Origin: Turnera subulata
Taxonomy: Eukaryota; Streptophyta; Magnoliopsida; Malpighiales; Passifloraceae
Reading direction: 5' to 3'
Length of the DNA stretch: 64,000 bases
NCBI GenBank assembly: GCA_028386065.3
Contig: JAKUCV010003222.1
Location: 51,818 to 115,817 of the forward strand
Position 1 is the first letter of the stretch, and every line of letters begins with the position of its first letter. Both the position numbers and the translations under genes were made by a program. The notes beneath the pieces were generated by a model. It was not told where the DNA came from, ran no database searches, and saw only the letters and a list, made by a program, of their open reading frames with translations. Positions 57,554 to 64,000 of the stretch are shown here, in pieces.

Positions 57554-59020
57554 GTGGAACTAAAACCCCTTCCATCACATCTCAGGTATGATTTCCTTGG
57601 TTCTAATTATTCATATCATGTTATTGTTAGTGCTGACCCTTCTGCAGATGAGACCAGCGCCTTGCTGGCCGTCCTCAAACAGCACCGTGTTGCGATTGGC
57701 TATACCATTAAGGACATCAAGGGGATCAACCCCTCTCTCTGTTTGCACCGCATTCCATTAGAGGAGGGATTCAAAGCCACTTTTGAGCATCAGAGGAGGT
57801 TGAATGAGAATATGAAGGAGGTGGTTAAGAAGGAAATCCTCAAACTTCTTGACGTTGGCATCATATATCCCATCTCGGATAGCCCATGGGTGAGTCCAGT
57901 GCATGTGGTGCCTAAAAAAGGAGGGATGATAGTGGTTCGCAATGCCAACAATGAATTGATACCTACTCGAACAGTGACGGGGTGGCGCATGTGCATTGAC
58001 TACCGTAAGCTCAACAGCGCCACCCGTAAAGATCACTTCCCTCTCCTTTTTATCGATCAAATGCTGGAACAGCTGGCCAAACACATACACTTTTGTTATT
58101 TGGATGGATATTCAGGGTTTTTCCAAATTCCCATCCATCTAAACGATCTGGAGAAGACAACATTCACCTGCCCATACGGTAAGTTTGCATACAGGCGCAT
58201 GCCGTTCGGTTTATGCAATCCGCCTGCTACTTTTCAGCGTTGCATGATGAGCATATTTTCTGATTTTATTGAGGACATCATGGAGGTGTTTATGGATGAA
58301 TTTTCTGTATATGGAACTTCATTTGATGATTGCTTAAGAAATCTAACCAAGGTCTTTCAGCGTTGAGAGGAAACTCTTCTTGTGCTTAATTGGGAGAAGT
58401 GTCACTTCATGGTAAGAGAGGGCATTATACTAGGACATTTAGTCTCAGCTCGTGGTATTGAGGTTGATAAAGCAAAAATTGAAGTTATTGAAAAATTGCC
58501 TCAACCAACGACAATGCGCGCTGTTCGTAGTTTTTTTGGGCATGCTGGTTTTTACCGACGCTTTATTAAGGACTTCTCAAAGATTGCTAAGCCTTTGACG
58601 AACCTCCTTAATAAAGATGTCGACTTTGTATTTGATCAGTCTTGTGTAGATGCCTTTTGCAGGTTAAAGTAGGCGCTGGTAACCGCACCAATCATGCAGC
58701 CACCTGATTGGACGTTGCCCTTCGAGATCATGACTGATGCCAGCGACCATGCTATGAGCGTTGTACTGGGGCAGCGAAAAGATGGAAAGCTCCATGCCAT
58801 CTATTAAGCCAGCCGTACACTGGACGATTCCCAGCTCAACTATGCCATTACTGAGAAGGAGCTGCTGGCCGTAGTATTTGCTATTTAAAAGTTCCTATCA
58901 TACCTTCTTGGGTCCAAAGTGATTGTTCATACTGATCATGTTGCTCTGTGATACCTCTTAACCAAGAAGGAAGCTAAGCCCCGCCTCATCTGCTGGATCC
59001 TTCTCCTTCAAGAATTCGAT
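57554..59020 (+). pseudogene. Reverse transcriptase and RNase H of element E
   Basis: RT runs from MELKPLPSHLRY through WRMCIDYRKLNSATRKDHFP and RRMPFGLCNPPATFQRC to FMDEFSVYG. The second catalytic Asp is again Glu (58298-58300), as in element C. RNase H has [16 protein letters not shown] and HTDHVAL. In-frame stops lie at 58364 (TGA), 58670 (TAG) and about 58806, 58886 and 58948. The rest of the frame is well kept, so the stops are probably recent point mutations. Confidence 0.85.
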
Positions 59021-60505
59021 TTGGAGATCAGAGACAAGAAGGGAAAAGAAAATGTGGGTGCGGATCATCTTTCCCGCATTGTTCTAGATCGGGAATATTC
59101 ACCATTGGATGAGCCCCCTATTAATGATCAATTGTCGGATGAGTTATTAGTGGCTGTAGTGCACGCTGTCTGGGCAACACGACCCGCTGCCACTGCTTTC
59201 AGACCCGATTACCCGTGGTATGCACAATATGTGAATTACATAGTATGTGGTGTCTTTCCCCCTGATATCAACTACAATCAAAAAAAGAAATTCTTGTCTG
59301 ATATCAAGCACTACTACTATGATGAGTCGGACTTGTTCGAACACTGTGGAGATGGTCTTATTCGTAAATGCTTACCTGAAGAATCCCACAAGACTATCCT
59401 TGCCAGTTGCCATCAGACCCCTTATGGAGGACATTATGGAGCTCAGAAGACGGCAATCAAGGTGCTTCACTCTGGTTTCTTTTGGCCGACTATCTTCAAA
59501 GATGCTCGAGAATTTGTGAAGTCTTGTGATCATTGCCAGCGCACTAGAAATATTTCCCAGCACCATGAAGGTCCGCAATAGGGGCTGCTGTTTGTCGAAC
59601 CCTTTGATGTATGGGTATTGACTTCATGGGTCCTTTTCCTTCCTCCTATTCCAACCAGTACATCCTGGTAGCGGTAGATTACGTGACCAAGTGGGTTGAA
59701 GCTATTGCATCTCCAACTAATGAATGGCTCTGTTGTTACTCGATTCTTAAAGAAGAATATTTTCACACGGTTTGGTGTTCCAAGGGTCATTATTAGTGAT
59801 GGAGGATCCCATTTTTGCAACAAGCTATTTGGGGCGCTATTGAAGCATTATGGGGTCTCACACAGGGTTGCAACACCATATCACCCTCAAACCAGCGGTC
59901 AAGTGGAAGTTTCTAATAGGGAGATCAAGCGTAACTTGGAGAAAACTGTCAGCACCACCCACAAGGACTGGTCCATGAAGCTAGAAGACGTGTTGTGGGC
60001 TTATCGGATGGCCTACAAGACCCCTATTGGCACCACCCCTTATCGATTGGTGTATAGGAAGCCCTGCCACTTACCAGTAGAGTTGGAGCATAGAGCTTAT
60101 TGGGCAATCAAGGCCCTTAACTTCGATGACAAGGCCGCAGGCGCTGCCAGGCAGCTCCAGCTCTATGAGATTGAAGAAATACGCCTTGAGGCTTATGAGA
60201 ACAATAAAATTTATAAGGAAAGGTGCAAAAGGTGGCATGACAGGAACATCATCAGAAGGAAAATCAAGGCGGGTGAACAGATGCTGCTGTTCAATTCTTG
60301 GCTGAAGCTCTTTCCTAGAAAATTTTGCTCACGCTGGACAGGACCCTACACGGTGGTAACTGTTTTTCCACATGGTGCTGTAGAAATCCAAAAAGGGGAC
60401 CATCCCCTTTTCAAAGTTAATCACCAGCCGCTCAAGCACTATTTTCCAACCGTCTCGATTGATGAGCCGCTGGTTGCTCCACTAGCAGCGCCCGCTGTTG
60501 AGTGA
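59021..60505 (+). pseudogene. RNase H end and integrase of element E
   Basis: After the tether [10 protein letters not shown] the integrase zinc finger reads [13 protein letters not shown] and CDHCQRT. The core shows [25 protein letters not shown] and [17 protein letters not shown], giving the Asp-Asp-Glu triad. A C-terminal GPY-type block (RWTGPYTV) and [14 protein letters not shown] end the frame at 60505. A TAG at 59579 and a frame change near 59610-59750 break it. This is the domain missing from element C. Confidence 0.85.
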
Positions 60506-60519
60506 TCTGCTTTGTGTCC

Positions 60520-60562
60520 AGCTACAAGACGTAAAAGAAGCGCTGCTTGGGAGGTAACCCGA
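60520..60562 (+). promoter_or_regulatory. Conserved non-coding block after pol, shared by E and C
   Basis: AGCTACAAGACG, AAGAAGCGCT, CT/TT spacing and TGGGAGGTAACCC lie directly downstream of the integrase stop. The same order is found on the minus strand of element C at 33281-33324. Confidence 0.6.
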
Positions 60563-61217
60563 GGGTAAGTTTTAATGTTTTTAGTACATCCCAATTACTT
60601 TGTCTTTGTTTGGTTTTTGTTTGCTGTTCTTTTGCAGCCCTAAAAAGTAGAAAAATAAAAAAATACGATAAAGACGAGGATTTGAAGGATTACAGCAAGC
60701 GCTGCTGCTATTTTCGCACGCATTGACATCCAGAAAAGCCACCTAAACTCTTCTTTTATTTTTCTGCTCTGCATGTCCTGTTGAGTGCTTCTTCCACCTT
60801 GCGTGCTAAATGTCCATCATATCCTTGCATCCATGCATTTTTCATAACATGAAAGCTCATGCCAAAATATAAGTTTGGGGGACGAAAGACAAAAATTTCG
60901 CAGCAGACAGAGTTCAGGTAGTAGTGTCATCATGGGCAGAAAATTTGGGATTCCAGATATTTTGGGTTGCTGATTTTGGGGGTGCACTAATCCTGACGGT
61001 TCCTCCCTCTTCTCAATTTAACTTCCCCACTACCATACCCACCCCCCAATATTCTCTCTAGTTTCCAACACCCACACGCCCACCAACACTATGATTACCT
61101 CTCCTTTTTTTCCATAAACGCGCTGCCTACACTCTCTTTCTCCTTTCTCTCTCTCACACCCGCTCCCATCTTCACCAAATCCCTAACCCCCAATCTCCTC
61201 CCTATACTTCCTCCGCC
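60563..61217 (+). other. Element E leader of the extra ORF
   Basis: Non-coding between pol and the extra ORF. It begins with GAGGGTAAGTTT, a good splice-donor-like sequence. The last 200 bp are pyrimidine-rich (CTCTCTTTCTCC, CTCTCTCTCTCACACC) before the ATG at 61218. Splicing to express the downstream ORF is possible but not demonstrable here. Confidence 0.45.
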
Positions 61218-62817
61218 ATGGACGGCGAGCAAATCTCCACCACCCCTCCCTTCACTACCCTACTGTCTTCCGACTCCACCACAACCCACCAGACCATCAT
61301 CGCTGCTGCCCCAACAACCACACACACAACCCCTACTGCTACAGTAGCCACCCTCACCTCTGTTGTTGCAGTCACCCAAACACCAACCACCCCACTCACT
61401 ACCACCACACCACTCACCGACACCAACAATCCCCCTACACCCGTCTTATCTGATGCCTCATCCTCCCCTAGTGGCAAAACACTGCCCCCATCACGCCACT
61501 CTCTCCCACAGGAGGGCGATGAGCTGGTGAATCTCAGCGATGAGGCCACCCCACCTGAAGCTGCACTCCCTGCTCGCAGCACTGGCACTCGCAAGAGTAG
61601 CCGCACCGCCACCCAGATTGCTTCCTGGAGTAGCCGCGCCACCTCAACCAAGCGCGAGGGCAAGCGCAAGGTCTCAGAGTCCTCCCCTTCAATCAAGAGC
61701 AAGGACCGGAGCCCATCCTCAGATTCCTCTCCACCGGCCAAACGCCAGCAGCGCTCCGTGACACCCGCCTCCGGGCGCAGCGACCGCCGAAAGCAACTCG
61801 CGAGCGTTGGCAAAGAGGTTGTCAAAACCGCGCTCGCTGCTCCCAAGCCACCAGTGGCGATTAAATTCGTCAGCAACGCCCACCGTGAACAGCATACGCT
61901 GCAAGCCACCAAGGAGGTCCTCAATACCAGATTCTTCGATAAGGGTACCCACTAAGCCTATAAATTTTCACCCCTTATTGACGATATTTTTGCAACTGTT
62001 GGTTGTGTTGAATTTGCGGAGAAGTATCAGTCCAGCTATCCGGCGCTGACCCATGAGTTCTATGGGAGCTTCACGCCTATCTCGGGTGACAGCGCCGCTG
62101 GCATAGAGGAGTCCATCTCTTTTCGGTTGGACAATCGCACTCACAGCATGACACTGTCGGAGTTTAACGCTTTGTTTGGTTTTCCGGATGATGGGCTGAG
62201 GGCGCCACCGCCAGAATATATTGCCCAGGCAGCATGGGCTGAGATCTCGACTGACGGGCTGAAGTATAGTCCCTCTTACTCCCCTGGCACAGCTCTTAAG
62301 GTTCTCATGCTCAAGTATGTGCATAATGTTTTGGCTCGGATCCTCTTTTGCCGTAGCAGTAGCAAGACAGTGGTGGCTAGGATTGTTTTTCCTGTGGTGT
62401 TTCGTTCATCGCCGACCGATCAATGTGGGCAGCTACCTCTTTGCCCGTTTTGAACACCATTTAAAGAAGACCTATTTGGGGTGTTCTGGCTTTATCACAG
62501 TGCTGGCAGAGTATTTTGGTGTTGATCTGTTCAAGTATGATGCGCTTAAGGAGATCACTACGTGCGAACAGACCGAGGCTCTCAAGTTCCTTGGTCTGTT
62601 CCCCAATAAAAAGCCTACGCCAGCGCCTGCTGCTCCTGGGAGTTCAGCCCCCGCGGCCGCTGCCTCTGGTTCCTCCTCTACTCCAGCGGCCACTGCTACG
62701 GACTTGGTGACGCTCCAGCAACATTTTGATGCCCGATTCTAGACACTGCAAGACACTCTTGGGGCGCAGTTGCGCCAGAATGTCAGCCTCCTGTTTGACC
62801 TCCAGGATCAACTGCCC
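61218..62817 (+). pseudogene. Athila-type extra ORF of element E, interrupted by an LTR
   Basis: MDGEQISTTPPF starts a Thr/Ser/Pro-rich low-complexity segment (about residues 1-110), followed by a basic segment (KREGKRKVSES, AKRQQRS, SDRRKQLAS) that looks like a nuclear-localisation region. After a TAA at 61953 the conserved core follows: IDDIFATVGCVEF, SISFRLDNRTHSMTLSEFN, ALFGFPDDG, then after a frame change near 62380 INVGSYLFARFEHH and FGVDLFKYDAL. It matches the ORF of element C and the ATHILA ORF-1 family. The Ala/Pro-rich tail ends at the LTR insertion at 62818. Confidence 0.75.
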
Positions 62818-64000
62818 TGTTAGTAATATGCCCAAAAGCCATTCAATGGATGATCGTATATAGTCGTGTATACACATTAAGGTTATTCCAATAAGTATCG
62901 TTTATGAAATAAACGCTTGCACATACTTATAACCCTAGAATATTTCATATTCTTAAATTGTCCCTAGTCGATTATTATTGTGGATGGGTTGTAATAATAA
63001 ATTAAGACTAGCGTATGTTGAGAGTTTATATGTGATATGAATTCAACATACGGGTACAAGTTAGAGAACTTGTGGACTGGACCGACCCACATAAGAACGC
63101 TACATGGAACGTTATATGTTTTGTCGATAGCGGTTCTTATAATATATTGTCCTTAGACCTGTGATCATCAAGGTTCCCAACATGTGAGTCATATGCTTTG
63201 ATATTATTCCTGGTCATCCGTAACTGGAAAGACGTAAGGGTAATCATTGGGTATATGATGAGTGTGTAGTGGGTTTTGTATGATCCATAGAGGATTCGTC
63301 CAACCCATATAACGGGTATATTATCTGAGTGTTTCTTGATAGAGTTGAACCGTAAATGCATGGCCATGCTCGGATAATGATATATGATATCATTGGTATC
63401 CGTTTTACCGGTTGACTCGAGGATCAAGAAACCGAGATTAAACATATGCGAGATTGACATATTCCATGTCTCGTGTTTAATCTTGATAATGGGACGAAAG
63501 GACGATGACATGTTCCGAGGCACGTGGAATCAGTGTTGATCTTGTCGTTCGGGTGGCAATGATGTGTTGCTAGACGCCGCTCTTTGCTTATAATTGTAAA
63601 ATGAGACTTTACGATTATTGCCGAACGTACAAGTGCCTGCAGGGTCACACACATACAGCCGTTGATACGAGCAGGTGGATGAACCGTGGTTGGACCACGG
63701 TTGAACCAAGGTATGGTTGGATCGCGGTTGGACCATTGTTGGACCGCGGTTGGACCATGGTTGGACCGCGGTCGTTTTTGGGCTGGTTTGGTTCACTAAA
63801 TGTCAGATTTTTGAACCTAAACATGCTGAGTTGTGTTGATAATGCTTAGTGGGAAACATGATTATGTGGAGACATAATCATGTTGCTTAGTGGACCACCA
63901 TGTTGGCCATTAACTCCACTAATGCATTATGCCTTTGAGGGTTGAGTGATCAGATCACTATTGCTCATCTTCTTCCTCACACACACTTGTTCTTGAGAGA
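62818..64000. mobile_element. TGTTAG-family LTR, cut by the window end
   Basis: It begins TGTTAGTAATATGCCC and matches the solo LTRs at 13138 and 50307 for at least 1183 bp. The left flank TGCCC (62813-62817) is the candidate duplication, but the right end is outside the window, so solo LTR and full element cannot be told apart. Its GGTTGGACC minisatellite (63673-63775) is the longest of the three copies. Confidence 0.85.

Larger units (their letters stand above)
53484..64000 (+). mobile_element. Element E: Athila-type Ty3/gypsy retrotransposon, 3' part beyond the window
   Basis: A 5' LTR (53484-54821), primer-binding site (54828-54845), gag, protease, RT-RNase H, integrase and the Athila extra ORF follow in order on the plus strand. 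Numerous single-base stops mark it as dead. At 62818 a TGTTAG-family LTR interrupts the extra ORF, and the 3' LTR is not reached. It differs from element C in having integrase and a much shorter LTR. Confidence 0.87.

Noticed and set aside
61202..61924. 240-codon minus-strand ORF opposite the extra ORF of element E
   Set aside because: It is the mirror of a Thr/Ser/Pro-rich low-complexity segment and has no motif of its own.

Overview
This is nuclear DNA of a flowering plant, most likely a dicot. It carries an intronless coiled-coil NB-ARC-LRR (CNL) immune-receptor gene, short U-rich introns, and plant-specific retroelement lineages: Athila, Tat/Ogre and Tekay-type Ty3/gypsy, Sirevirus-like Ty1/copia, and L1-type LINEs whose ORF1 has an RNA-recognition motif. 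I cannot name the species. Only one feature looks like a host gene, the CNL at 151-3906. Almost everything else is mobile-element DNA, and I see no RNA gene, CRISPR array or operon.

Layout. 151-3906: CNL receptor on the plus strand. 4481-4813: a 5'-truncated LINE tail with poly(A) and a target-site duplication. 5758-5895: a 30-bp minisatellite. 6457-7191: an LTR fragment, followed at 7192-10363 by a decayed gag-only copia element. 10762-49245: a nested stack. The oldest layer is a minus-strand LINE (43889-49245, with its 3' continuation at 10762-10822). Tat-type element B (10823-43888) inserted into it. B received Athila-type element C (17289-38577), a solo LTR (13138-14690) and a Mutator-like fold-back element (38941-39776). 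C in turn received Tekay/Del chromovirus D (19833-29668), the youngest and best preserved. The nesting is supported by 5-bp duplications for C (AGCCG), D (ATAAC) and the solo LTR (GGCAC). B has a near match (CCCAC/CTCAC). The reading frames of the LINE and of B also resume across the insertions. 49590-50306: a second RRM-type LINE fragment on the plus strand, cut by a solo LTR (50307-51833). 53484 to the window end: Athila-type element E on the plus strand, interrupted at 62818 by a third copy of the same LTR family.

How the parts work together. B has no reverse transcriptase, RNase H or integrase, but it keeps gag, a decayed protease region and, facing the other way, an intron-containing ORF of the DUF7745/plant-mobile-domain kind with its own TATA box. 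A cluster of GGCGGTC/GACCGCC palindromes lies upstream of that TATA box and recurs in B's LTRs. C has lost integrase, and the codons of its protease active site sit in reverse orientation. C and E share an Asp-to-Glu change in the reverse transcriptase catalytic motif and a conserved non-coding block between pol and their extra downstream ORF. D has one in-frame stop in an otherwise continuous gag-pol-chromodomain frame.
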